25,266 bases of DNA from a virus, in the IMG/VR virus record IMGVR_UViG_3300022752_000361, positions 1 to 25,266 of that record. One strand, 5' to 3'. Below are positions 1-8,328 of this stretch, piece after piece. Positions within the stretch are counted from its first letter, which is position 1; every line of letters begins with the position of its first letter. The notes beneath the pieces were generated by a model that saw only the letters and a list, made by a program, of their open reading frames with translations, did no database searches and had not been told where the DNA came from. Position numbers and translations under genes: made by a program.

Positions 1-2
1 CG

Positions 3-899
3 ATAAATATAATAAAAAAAGTTTTACCACTTTTAGGCCTATTTGAGTCTATTCAAGTAGGAAATGTATTTGCTATTTTATTCTCTGATTTCATAGACTT
101 AGGGATATCTATCTTACGGACAAATGTATATTGGGCAGCCCTTAATCCTCTAGATTCCAAAGCTTTAGTTGAGAAGGGGTATATGACGCAGTCTTCGATA
201 GAAAGCAAAGAATTGAGAGCAAAAAAAGTTTTAAGCTCGATTGCCTCATTGACAGCATTCACTAAAGATAATGTAGTCGAACCAGCTAGCGAAATTTTAG
301 CGTCTGGCACAGGATTAGTAAAGTCTGTTGCCAGTTCAACATTTGGTGCTTTATGGAAGAAAGAAAAAGAGAGAAATTTATCACCAATTTTCAATGCAGA
401 AGCGATAAAACAATGGAATAAGTTTGTAAACAGTGGAGTAGAGTTTTATATGATAAGCGAAGCTTTACCAAAAAATACCACAGTAAATGCAAATATACTT
501 GAGATTGTTAATCTCCTTGCCTATTATGGTATTGGAATTGAGGGTTCAAGCAGAAAATTATATTTTCTTGTGCAAAATTTAAACGCTGGAAACTACAATG
601 ACACGTTCAAAAAGCTTAGGGCATCTAACAAATCTTTTATAGATAAATTAGATCAATTTTATGACATACTAGCTAATACGGAGTCATTTTTAGCAGAGTC
701 ATCAGGAAAAACCATCAATAGATCAGAAACTTCTTATATAGAAGATAAGTATACGACTACATTTAAATTTTTAAAGGCTTACCCTAACCTAAAAGGCTTA
801 GAGATTATAAACGTTGACTCTTTGCCGGAGTTCCACTACGCATTTGATTATAAACTACGAAACACGCTCCCTCTCCCTAAAGAGAACTATACAGCATGA
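3..899 (+). CDS. Unknown protein, 5' end cut by window edge
   Basis: I do not recognise this protein. The reading frame is open from the first bases of the window to the TGA at 897-899, so the gene very probably starts further left. An ATG at 183 has a purine-rich stretch (GAGAAGGGG) in front and could be an internal start. However, the 60 codons before it read like ordinary protein, including a hydrophobic stretch at about 21-115 (VLPLLGLFESIQVGNVFAIL). The rest is mostly helical and polar, with many Lys and Ser, and has no catalytic motif that I can see. The next gene starts inside its stop codon (ATGA), so the two are probably translated together. Being upstream of baseplate genes in the same direction, it is plausibly a virion or tail component; that is inference from position. 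Confidence 0.8.
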   Translation: MNIIKKVLPLLGLFESIQVGNVFAILFSDFIDLGISILRTNVYWAALNPLDSKALVEKGYMTQSSIESKELRAKKVLSSIASLTAFTKDNVVEPASEILASGTGLVKSVASSTFGALWKKEKERNLSPIFNAEAIKQWNKFVNSGVEFYMISEALPKNTTVNANILEIVNLLAYYGIGIEGSSRKLYFLVQNLNAGNYNDTFKKLRASNKSFIDKLDQFYDILANTESFLAESSGKTINRSETSYIEDKYTTTFKFLKAYPNLKGLEIINVDSLPEFHYAFDYKLRNTLPLPKENYTA

Positions 900-2380
900 C
901 AGTTAATATCTTTAATACCGATATTCCAGTCTCTAACGGGTATTCTAGTTACAGGAATTTCTTGCAGTCTATATTCTCTAATCAAAGTCTAGTATATGGC
1001 GGGCCAGACTTCAGAGAAGGTTCTTCCGTCTATACTCTTGGTATTACTGTAGTTGCGCCGAGCTTAGAGAGTATAGCTACTTTCACATCGTCAATGCAGG
1101 AAATTATTGAGCTAATTAAGAAAATAAGTTCAGGAATTTATGAAGATTTATCGTCTGCAATTCAAAAACTAATAGATTATATTAAAAAAGTAGCAAAGGG
1201 CGGGACCATAGGCACAAAAGACGAGCCAGCTAATTTAATATCATTCGCTAATCCTACAGAAAAAAGTGAGATTATCGATATTAAACCATTTACGATTGTA
1301 AAAAATGGTTCAGAGGTAAAGGTAAGTGCTCAGAAAATATCATTATCTAACTTTACAGAAGAAAGCGAAAAGATTTTAGTTAGCTTTAGTTCTGACAATT
1401 CAGCAGACACAATTTACTTTGGAAGTAGCTATGCTTTATGTATTGACATAAACACTTTAAAATTAAGTTTTCACGATTTAGAAAAATCTTCAAAAGGGGA
1501 AAAAAGAGTTGATGTGCTAGCTTCAGTAGCGGAGTCATCTTTACTTAAAGAATCCGATATTTTGTCGGCATTTTCAAACAATTTTGTCAAGTTAAGACAA
1601 GAGGATAAACTACCACTAGCCGTTTTTTCTACTCAATGTTCAACTAAGCAACTAGCTTTTTTGTCCAGAAATGGCATAATTGGAAGCAAAGTAGATTACT
1701 TAATTAATTTAGAAAAATACAGAAAGGTACAGGCAGACACATCTAAGTCAAAGGAAGCTCAGGAAGAAGTAAGAAAAGCAGAGTCGAATTTATCTTCCAT
1801 AGAGGAACAGCCTTACGCGCCTGGCCAATGGGGCAGACTACCGTTTACTAATGTCCTAGACCCAATAAACTCATTTTTAGTAAGGCTAAGGGAACAGTCA
1901 GCGAATAAGACTCCGGAGCTTACCGGAGTCGCTAAATCTATCGATAGCGCCTTAGATAGCATTATTGGGTATATAGATTTACTTAATGAGCTAAACAGTC
2001 AATTGGCTATAATCAAAGTTATTATTGAAAAATTTATTGCAGCTCTTAACTCAATGGGATTAATAAACGTATATACAATTATGATACCAATTGAAGCTTC
2101 TGCGCTGTCTTCTTCAGAAGAACTAAGCGCTTTGTATTTTTCAGCGAAAGGACTTCCCGTTAGCGAAGATTATTATTATGCATCTTTAATAACAGTAGTG
2201 GGTTGGCCAACGGCAGAGTCTGTCACCAATCAGATGAAGAGAGATTACGTTATGGCTCCCGGACAGAATCTAAGTTCGTATGTTAATAATTTAGCAAAAG
2301 AAAAAATAGACGATAATCCAAATATATCTGATTCAGTTACTGCGTTATTCCAACTTTTGAATAAAATAGGTATATTTTAA
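896..2380 (+). CDS. Unknown 494-aa protein, probable virion component
   Basis: No family recognised. The ATG overlaps the previous stop by four bases (ATGA), and the TAA shares its last base with the next ATG (TAATG), so this is the middle gene of a translationally coupled trio. The protein has amphipathic helical stretches at about residues 60-100 (SSMQEIIELIKKISSG) and 340-395, and a charged coiled-coil-like stretch near 270-300 rich in Lys, Glu and Gln. The rest is mixed alpha/beta. No signal peptide, clear membrane segment or enzyme motif is visible. The motif VVGWPTAESV lies near the C-terminus. Position before the gp25-like and J-like genes suggests a baseplate or tail protein; the role is otherwise unknown. 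A GC-rich perfect inverted repeat lies inside the gene at 1909-1930. Confidence 0.85.
   Translation: MTVNIFNTDIPVSNGYSSYRNFLQSIFSNQSLVYGGPDFREGSSVYTLGITVVAPSLESIATFTSSMQEIIELIKKISSGIYEDLSSAIQKLIDYIKKVAKGGTIGTKDEPANLISFANPTEKSEIIDIKPFTIVKNGSEVKVSAQKISLSNFTEESEKILVSFSSDNSADTIYFGSSYALCIDINTLKLSFHDLEKSSKGEKRVDVLASVAESSLLKESDILSAFSNNFVKLRQEDKLPLAVFSTQCSTKQLAFLSRNGIIGSKVDYLINLEKYRKVQADTSKSKEAQEEVRKAESNLSSIEEQPYAPGQWGRLPFTNVLDPINSFLVRLREQSANKTPELTGVAKSIDSALDSIIGYIDLLNELNSQLAIIKVIIEKFIAALNSMGLINVYTIMIPIEASALSSSEELSALYFSAKGLPVSEDYYYASLITVVGWPTAESVTNQMKRDYVMAPGQNLSSYVNNLAKEKIDDNPNISDSVTALFQLLNKIGIF
1909..1930. repeat. Perfect inverted repeat inside a coding region (8-bp arms)
   Basis: The arms GACTCCGG (1909-1916) and CCGGAGTC (1923-1930) are exact reverse complements with a six-base loop. 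The stem is GC-rich in an AT-rich gene, so it should fold in the mRNA. No T-run follows, so it is not a usual terminator. Confidence 0.55.
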
Positions 2381-3228
2381 TGGCGTTTGATTTTTTAGGT
2401 ACATTCACACAAAGAATGTGGAATTCCTTCAACAAATTTACAAAAAACGTCCTTTATAAAAATTTGTGGGGCATTACATCATCGGCTCTTATCTATGATC
2501 CGGATAAGCATACCTATAAGCAAAGACACTTGCCTAGAGCGGTAGACCACCAAATTGCAGAAGCGGCTAGAATGAATCTTTATTTTGATAGATACAGTAG
2601 CGCAAAGCATAAATCATTTGCAAAATTAAATCCAAAATCTTCGATTGTGCAATATCCTTTTACCTGCTATGAAACTTCCTTTCCTATCTCAGACACAAAC
2701 AGCCAACTAAAAACGGTACTAAAAGATTTTTACCCTACCACAAGGAACGATGACTACCAATCAGCAGATATAGTAATGTACATTAAAACCAAGATTTCAA
2801 ACTTCATAAAATCTAGGTTTGAAAGAGACGAGTACCGGCTAAAAAGATGTTTAGATTACATAGATACTGTACTTACGGATCAAGATTTGCTAGATACATT
2901 TGTAAATGGCAATAAAGCATTCCTTAGTTACAGTAGTTTAGTTGCACAGGTAGAGTCTGGATTTACCAATAAAGATCTGGGCGGACTCATCGATAGCCAA
3001 GTAAGTATTGATCCATCAAATCTTGACGGGGAATCTCTATCTAATACAGAAAGATCAATTGCTCAAGGTAAAGGTAATAGTCAAATTTTTATTATACCAG
3101 GCGACCCTCAGAGAGTTATCTACCGTGGTCAACTGTTCCTTAAAAAGGAACAGATAGGAACTTCAGAAACATCTAAAATGCTTCAAAGACTTTCAGAGAT
3201 ACAAAACCCATTTGGCTTAGAACAGTAA
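2380..3228 (+). CDS. Unknown 282-aa protein, probable baseplate or tail protein
   Basis: No family recognised. The ATG shares a base with the stop of the upstream gene (TAATG), with an AGG nine bases before it as a weak ribosome site. The N-terminus is rich in aromatic and basic residues (FTQRMWNSFNKFTKNVLYKN). The middle has many Tyr, Phe, Lys and Arg residues. The C-terminus holds a stretch reading FIIPGDPQRVIYRGQLFLKK, which looks like beta strands. No membrane segment or catalytic signature is seen. It is the last gene of the coupled trio at the left of the window. It is followed by a 39-bp gap, one of only two noncoding gaps here of more than 30 bp. By context it may belong to the baseplate, but nothing in the sequence proves this. 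Confidence 0.85.
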   Translation: MAFDFLGTFTQRMWNSFNKFTKNVLYKNLWGITSSALIYDPDKHTYKQRHLPRAVDHQIAEAARMNLYFDRYSSAKHKSFAKLNPKSSIVQYPFTCYETSFPISDTNSQLKTVLKDFYPTTRNDDYQSADIVMYIKTKISNFIKSRFERDEYRLKRCLDYIDTVLTDQDLLDTFVNGNKAFLSYSSLVAQVESGFTNKDLGGLIDSQVSIDPSNLDGESLSNTERSIAQGKGNSQIFIIPGDPQRVIYRGQLFLKKEQIGTSETSKMLQRLSEIQNPFGLEQ

Positions 3229-3267
3229 ACTATCTTTTATATTTTACTTTAGTAGGTAAATTTATAA

Positions 3268-4050
3268 TTGTCGTCAGATCTTAAAGTTTTAGTAGAATGC
3301 GATCACAAAGTTACTGATGAGCGCATGTATCTTGATGCTGCTGACTATAAGACTATAAGATTTTCGTATCCTATTGCTAACAATAATGTGTCCGTAAGAG
3401 TCAATGGTTACTTGATAGACCCATTACACAAGTTATACGGTTTTGCTTCTAAAGATGCACAGGGTAAGTCTGTTATAAATCTTTACCCAGATGAACTTTC
3501 GGTAGAGCCTAAGAAGAAAAAATTAGTTTTTAATAGAGTATTAGGCTTAGATGATCTTATTGAGCTATCTTACACATCTCCTTTGGGCTATTGCCGCAAG
3601 TGTTTTGGTACATCATTAGTTTATGATTATCAAGTGAAGGCTAATGGATCAGGGTATTCAGAAGTTACAGGAATTTCAAAATTAAGACAAGACTGCCTAA
3701 AAGCCATTTTAACTTCTCGCGGGAGTAATGTTTTCCATAGTTGGGTAGGTACAACAGTAGACGCATTAGTCGGAAACAAGTTGAGGGCTTCTGATCTTTT
3801 TGATATACAGCAAGATATTGGAAATTCATTGAATAACTTAAAAAGGCTACAAATAAACCAATCTTCTTATCAGAAAGTATCAAACGAAGAGCTTTTACAG
3901 TCTATTGACAGCGTGCTAGTATCGCGAGACGAATACGACCCTACGTTAATTTTAATAAATGTTCAGGTAACAAGCGCTTCTGGTCAAGAGGTAGCAATAT
4001 CTCAAGCGTTTAAGTCAACGGGAACAATATCAGGTCTACTCAATGCTTAA
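3268..4050 (+). CDS. Baseplate wedge protein, gp25/W-like, with N-terminal extension
   Basis: Likely a baseplate wedge component of a contractile tail, in the family of T4 gp25 and P2 W. Residues about 136-245 follow the family plan: a helix (LRQDCLKAILTSRGSN), then FHSWVGT, which resembles the conserved 'h..fG..l' region, then helices, and finally paired strands around VLVSRDEYDPTLILINVQVT. Family members are commonly near 110-150 aa, so about 130 residues at the N-terminus are extra. That extension holds a VNG-type beta module (VSVRVNGYLIDPLHKLYGF) and a CRKC pair at Cys109/Cys112. The start is a TTG at 3268 with AGTAGG about eleven bases upstream; no ATG lies near. The last eight bases overlap the J-like gene. 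The gp25 call rests on pattern and on its place directly before J. Confidence 0.75.
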   Translation: MSSDLKVLVECDHKVTDERMYLDAADYKTIRFSYPIANNNVSVRVNGYLIDPLHKLYGFASKDAQGKSVINLYPDELSVEPKKKKLVFNRVLGLDDLIELSYTSPLGYCRKCFGTSLVYDYQVKANGSGYSEVTGISKLRQDCLKAILTSRGSNVFHSWVGTTVDALVGNKLRASDLFDIQQDIGNSLNNLKRLQINQSSYQKVSNEELLQSIDSVLVSRDEYDPTLILINVQVTSASGQEVAISQAFKSTGTISGLLNA

Positions 4051-7000
4051 TCTATCCATTTCAAAAAAGTACGATTTTACTTCAGTAGACTTTTCAACAA
4101 ACCAAAGCTCTGTATTTCTAGAAGGAACATTTTCTGGTCACCAAAGCGGTGTTCATTTGACATATGAGCATTATCTTTTAGATAAATTTCAAATTGAAAG
4201 ATTGGTTGGACAAGGAACCGTAAGTAGTGTAAGTGTCGCTAGCGGAACGTGGGCTTTAGGGCCTTTAGATCTTGAGATAGGTTTAAACAGAGTAAAATTA
4301 AATCTTACTGATACAACTACGCTAGAGTCATCCACTGCTTCTTGCAGTATTACCTATATTTCCGAAAAGGAACTAGGTATTCAAGTTGACCCTCCTACTG
4401 GAGTAAGAACAGAGCAATTTACTGATAAAGTAGTTGTTAAGTGGCTTAATAATAGCTCTGTTAGTTACTTAGAGAAGTCTATTACTTTTCAAAGCAGTCC
4501 AGTTACCGAGCCGTCTACCTCAGTAGGTTCTGGAATTTTGTACTCTGTATCTGGCGGTAAACACACTCCAGCATATGAATACTTTAACAGCAATCAAGTT
4601 CGGGCATCTTTAGTAGATAGAAAATTTTATAATAAAAAATTAATACCTGTAGGCAATGCCGTGTCCACGAGAGTGTGGGATTTAGGCTGGACTCCAGTTG
4701 ACGGCTCTGGGCTAAACAGACCGACCAACGATTTTTCAAAGATACAAATATCTGGGACCAGTTCTTCCGGGGCTACCATAAGCGGAAGCTACATAATTTT
4801 CCCAAGCGCACTTGGTACTGGTAGCGAAATTTTTGCTACCTATTTTTACAATGAGCCTACTTATGATTCCTACACGGTAAAGGTAGAAGAGCCAGGCTTG
4901 TCTACTTACGGCAGATACTCTGTAAGTAATCAAAGTGGGAAGGTATTTTCTCATGCTCAGCTAAATTCAGATTTAACTTCTGTAGCTTCCATTTCTTGGT
5001 CCCCTAGCGTTCTATGGGTATCAGGAATATCTGATTTAGTAAGTAAATTTGCCCCGCCAGAGAGGGTTACTCTAAGCTTTATAAATGAAACTGATTATAC
5101 AGTGTCATCAGATAAGGGGTTAGCAGGGACAAAAGGAACCGGCGTAACAGGGAGAACTTTCCATACGCCAACCATTAGCTTTACCATTGCAGACACTGGC
5201 CTTTACGCCTCTGGGGACACCGTAGTATTTGATGTTATAAGCAGTCCTAAAATGACTGTAGGAACGGATTTTGTTTATGGAATTCCTGGAATAAAGTTTC
5301 AGGTCCTAAATACGGCTGGATGCGCTAAAGAAGATACTGCAGTTATTAAAGTATACTCCTACGAGCCGCCAGTTAGCACAATTCCTAAAAAAGTTTCAGG
5401 ACAAGAAGTAGTTCTATCGGATAGCGGCTCTGTAAATTTGGATACACTTCAGTTAACTTCTACACATGAAAGCCCTTTTGATCGTGTTGTTTATATTAGG
5501 GATGTTGACTATGTTGTTGTTAACTCAGAAGACATAAATTTACCAACTTTATTATACAGAACAAGCATTAGCTCAATACCGGAAAATACAGAAATTTATG
5601 TAAACTTTCAAGTCACTCAATCTGAATCAAGTATTAAAGGTTACAATATATACGCTTCAACAGAGCCAGCCGGTGGCTTAGGCGGGTATTCTCAGTTAAA
5701 CGATAAAATTATTAATGTTCCTACCTCTCGCAGAGAGGTAGTTACGTCACAGTCATCTTCTCAATCAGTAGTTAATGGGACAAGGGTAACTACCCTTACC
5801 GAAAAGCTCATAAGCTTGAATGAGTTTAGCTATACTATTGGACGTGAGATTTTAGCAGACTTGCCACAGAGGGTAAATTCTGATTTAACTACGTATTTTG
5901 TTGTCACAGCCGTAGCTACGGACACCAAAAAAAGAAAAGAGATTGAAAGTGTTTTTTCAACTGAATTAGTTGCAAAACCATTAGAAGTCACAAGCCAGAT
6001 TCAAGAGTTTTCACCTAGGACATTTGATGAAATTGTATCCGATTATATTAAAAATGCCTTAGTTTCTCAGCCATTACTTGACGTAAAGCCTACATCAGTT
6101 ACGAGAGATATACATATAGACCCTGTAGCTAACGAGATTGAAAAATCTTATTTAATGCTTGATTTTTTGAATAAATCTCAATCTTTTTTGACCCTTCTAG
6201 CTATTGACGACCCAGATAACACAGGTTCAAGCGTTCTTGATACAGAATACAAGTCCTCTTTACAGGTAGTATTTGGTTTAGATTCTTTAGAAGAAGTACA
6301 GGCTCTAGTAGATTCTCAGTTTGACAAACTTGCCTCAAATGTAAATGTTTCTAGAAATCCAGCAGAGCAATCTCGTGGGGTAGTCACACTATATAGTGTT
6401 AATCTTCCCTCTTCTAGCCTTACAGTTACTCCTAATACAGTTTTTACCGCAAATCTTGACTCTGGAGCGGTTAACTTCAAGAGCCTATCTAGTATTGTAA
6501 TTGATCCAGAAGAGTTTAGTTCCTACTTAAATAGAGAAACTGGGAGATATGAAATACCAATACCTGTAATTGCAGAGAAAAGTGGTACATCTGGGAATGT
6601 AGATGCAGGTTCTGTTTCACTTACAAACATTACTAATTTTCTAGTGACAAATTTGACCCCAATGGTATACGGTTCGGATCAAGAATCAAATCGATCTTTA
6701 GCTGAGCGATCCCTTAATGCCTTAATGGGAGTAGATTTTGGCACAATAGGTGGTTACATAAAGGAAGTCATCAGTCACCCAGGAGTTATAAAGGTAGCAT
6801 CTCAGGGTGCCGGTGATAGGTTTATGGTTAGAGATTACGACTTCTTCCGGAAAAGTAACTTAGGCGGTAAAGTTGACCTATACATACAAGGCAATCGCCC
6901 ACTTACCTACCAAGAAGAGTTTGGTATCAATTTTATACGTGTTGAGGATGAAAGAGTTACGGATTTTGAACCTGGTTCTCTTACATTTGAGCTAGATTAT

Positions 7001-8326
7001 AAAGTAGAAAACTTAGAAAAAGTCGTTGTCTTAAGGACTGGATCTAGGCAAGAGTATGCTCTAGAAGGCGCTCTTCTTACGGGAAGAAAGATAATTTTAT
7101 CACCAACAAACTTAAAGAATACTAAAATAGGCTTGTATTCAGGTGATGTTATTTTAGTAACATATTATTATGCCAGCGACTTTTCTTACCAATTAAAGCA
7201 TTCACCAGTATTGTCTATTGAGTCTGTAGACCGTCCTACCGGCAGGCTAGGAAATGAAAACTACAGATTAGATTTATCTGAGGACATACTTCGTAAAGGC
7301 AGTTCGTCTCAGTCACCAAGCTCGGTTAGGCTTATCGAAAGCAGCGGTGTGAACTTTAGTGCAGGGGTATTTGAAGAGACAGCTACACTTAATGGAACAG
7401 TTCCGTACCCATTATTGCAATACTCGATTGATCTTTCTAAACTAATTGTCTCTGGCACTTCTGGAGTATACACTTTAGGGCGTGACTTTGATATTATAGA
7501 TAAAGGGTCAAACAGTACAAAAACTACTATAGCAAGAAAAATAGGAACACGTATTGCCGATGGTGAATCCGTATCTATATCATATGTTGCTAGCGAAACT
7601 TTTATAATAAGATATACTGTAGATAATCTTATAGAATCAATTCAAACTGATTTAGAGAAAAAGGAATACGCAACCGCAGATGTTTTAGTAAAAAGAGCAA
7701 ACGTAGTCCCTATAGACATTTCTGCTGAAGTCCTTATCAATAGAGGAACCAGCCAGTCTGAGGTTGATTTAAAGATAAGAACTGCTTTAGGTAATCACTT
7801 TTCTAACTTAAGGCTAGGGGATAGCGTTTACCAATCTGATATTATTAGGATAATAGATTCAGTAGACGGAGTGTATGCTGTAACTACGCCCATAGTAAAG
7901 CTTTCCAGAGCCTATAACTCATATGTAGTAGGTGACGAGATAAAGTTGACAGGACCCAGAAGAGAAGGTTCATCACTCGTGTACAGGTTTGATAATACGT
8001 TAAGCTTTGATACAATTAACGGCGGCGGTATACTTGATTTATATACTATAAGACCCGTCGGCATGTACATAAATTCTCGTTACTTTAAAGGGGTTTCTTC
8101 TTTAAATGAAGTATTCAGTTTAAAAAATTGTTGCTACATAACAAAGAGTTACATATATATAAGCAGTCTTAGCGAATCTGATTTAGCAGAAATTTCAAAG
8201 TCAGACTCAAAGATTATTGCAAATTATTTTTCATATGAAGATAAAGGCGTTTATGATGTAAAAATTAATGCCTTTGAGTATCCTAATCTAAATAATGCCT
8301 TATTTAGTTACCGAAATAGGCAATAA
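4043..8326 (+). CDS. Giant baseplate J-like protein with fibronectin-type segments
   Basis: Probably the baseplate wedge protein equivalent to P2 J and T4 gp6, which forms the ring that links wedges and triggers sheath contraction. The J-like core lies at about residues 665-1310. It includes a stretch around PNTVFTANLDSGAVNF followed by IPVIAEKSGTSGNVDAGS and GSDQESNRSLAERSL, the usual 'A...G...Nv..G' and 'Es...l..R' signatures. The usual C-terminal part reads VVPIDISAEVLINRG and later VYQSDIIRIIDSVDGVYAV. P2 J is about 300 aa; here there are 1427. The first 650 residues look like beta-sandwich domains, with fibronectin-type III features near 112-160 (PPTGVRTEQFTDKVVVKWLN) and 520-655 (GYNIYASTEP). 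A VNG-type module is inserted near 985-1060. The start ATG overlaps the W-like gene, with AGG eight bases upstream. A 9-bp perfect inverted repeat sits at 5721-5741. Confidence 0.85.
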   Translation: MLNLSISKKYDFTSVDFSTNQSSVFLEGTFSGHQSGVHLTYEHYLLDKFQIERLVGQGTVSSVSVASGTWALGPLDLEIGLNRVKLNLTDTTTLESSTASCSITYISEKELGIQVDPPTGVRTEQFTDKVVVKWLNNSSVSYLEKSITFQSSPVTEPSTSVGSGILYSVSGGKHTPAYEYFNSNQVRASLVDRKFYNKKLIPVGNAVSTRVWDLGWTPVDGSGLNRPTNDFSKIQISGTSSSGATISGSYIIFPSALGTGSEIFATYFYNEPTYDSYTVKVEEPGLSTYGRYSVSNQSGKVFSHAQLNSDLTSVASISWSPSVLWVSGISDLVSKFAPPERVTLSFINETDYTVSSDKGLAGTKGTGVTGRTFHTPTISFTIADTGLYASGDTVVFDVISSPKMTVGTDFVYGIPGIKFQVLNTAGCAKEDTAVIKVYSYEPPVSTIPKKVSGQEVVLSDSGSVNLDTLQLTSTHESPFDRVVYIRDVDYVVVNSEDINLPTLLYRTSISSIPENTEIYVNFQVTQSESSIKGYNIYASTEPAGGLGGYSQLNDKIINVPTSRREVVTSQSSSQSVVNGTRVTTLTEKLISLNEFSYTIGREILADLPQRVNSDLTTYFVVTAVATDTKKRKEIESVFSTELVAKPLEVTSQIQEFSPRTFDEIVSDYIKNALVSQPLLDVKPTSVTRDIHIDPVANEIEKSYLMLDFLNKSQSFLTLLAIDDPDNTGSSVLDTEYKSSLQVVFGLDSLEEVQALVDSQFDKLASNVNVSRNPAEQSRGVVTLYSVNLPSSSLTVTPNTVFTANLDSGAVNFKSLSSIVIDPEEFSSYLNRETGRYEIPIPVIAEKSGTSGNVDAGSVSLTNITNFLVTNLTPMVYGSDQESNRSLAERSLNALMGVDFGTIGGYIKEVISHPGVIKVASQGAGDRFMVRDYDFFRKSNLGGKVDLYIQGNRPLTYQEEFGINFIRVEDERVTDFEPGSLTFELDYKVENLEKVVVLRTGSRQEYALEGALLTGRKIILSPTNLKNTKIGLYSGDVILVTYYYASDFSYQLKHSPVLSIESVDRPTGRLGNENYRLDLSEDILRKGSSSQSPSSVRLIESSGVNFSAGVFEETATLNGTVPYPLLQYSIDLSKLIVSGTSGVYTLGRDFDIIDKGSNSTKTTIARKIGTRIADGESVSISYVASETFIIRYTVDNLIESIQTDLEKKEYATADVLVKRANVVPIDISAEVLINRGTSQSEVDLKIRTALGNHFSNLRLGDSVYQSDIIRIIDSVDGVYAVTTPIVKLSRAYNSYVVGDEIKLTGPRREGSSLVYRFDNTLSFDTINGGGILDLYTIRPVGMYINSRYFKGVSSLNEVFSLKNCCYITKSYIYISSLSESDLAEISKSDSKIIANYFSYEDKGVYDVKINAFEYPNLNNALFSYRNRQ
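5721..5741. repeat. Perfect inverted repeat inside the J-like gene (9-bp arms)
   Basis: The arms CTACCTCTC (5721-5729) and GAGAGGTAG (5733-5741) are exact reverse complements with a three-base loop (GCA). This is the tightest hairpin I saw in the window. It lies within the second fibronectin-type segment, and no T-run follows. Confidence 0.55.
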
Positions 8327-8328
8327 TT

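Noticed and set aside
183-185. ATG at 183 as the true start of the first gene
   Set aside because: The same frame is open back to base 3 and reads like normal protein, so the gene more likely begins left of the window. A purine-rich stretch before the ATG keeps an internal start possible.
53-394. Reverse-strand open frame at the left end
   Set aside because: It lies opposite a clear + strand gene, has no recognisable content, and no other gene in the window is on the - strand. The other reverse-strand open frames inside the tail genes and the Ser-rich gene were rejected for the same reason.
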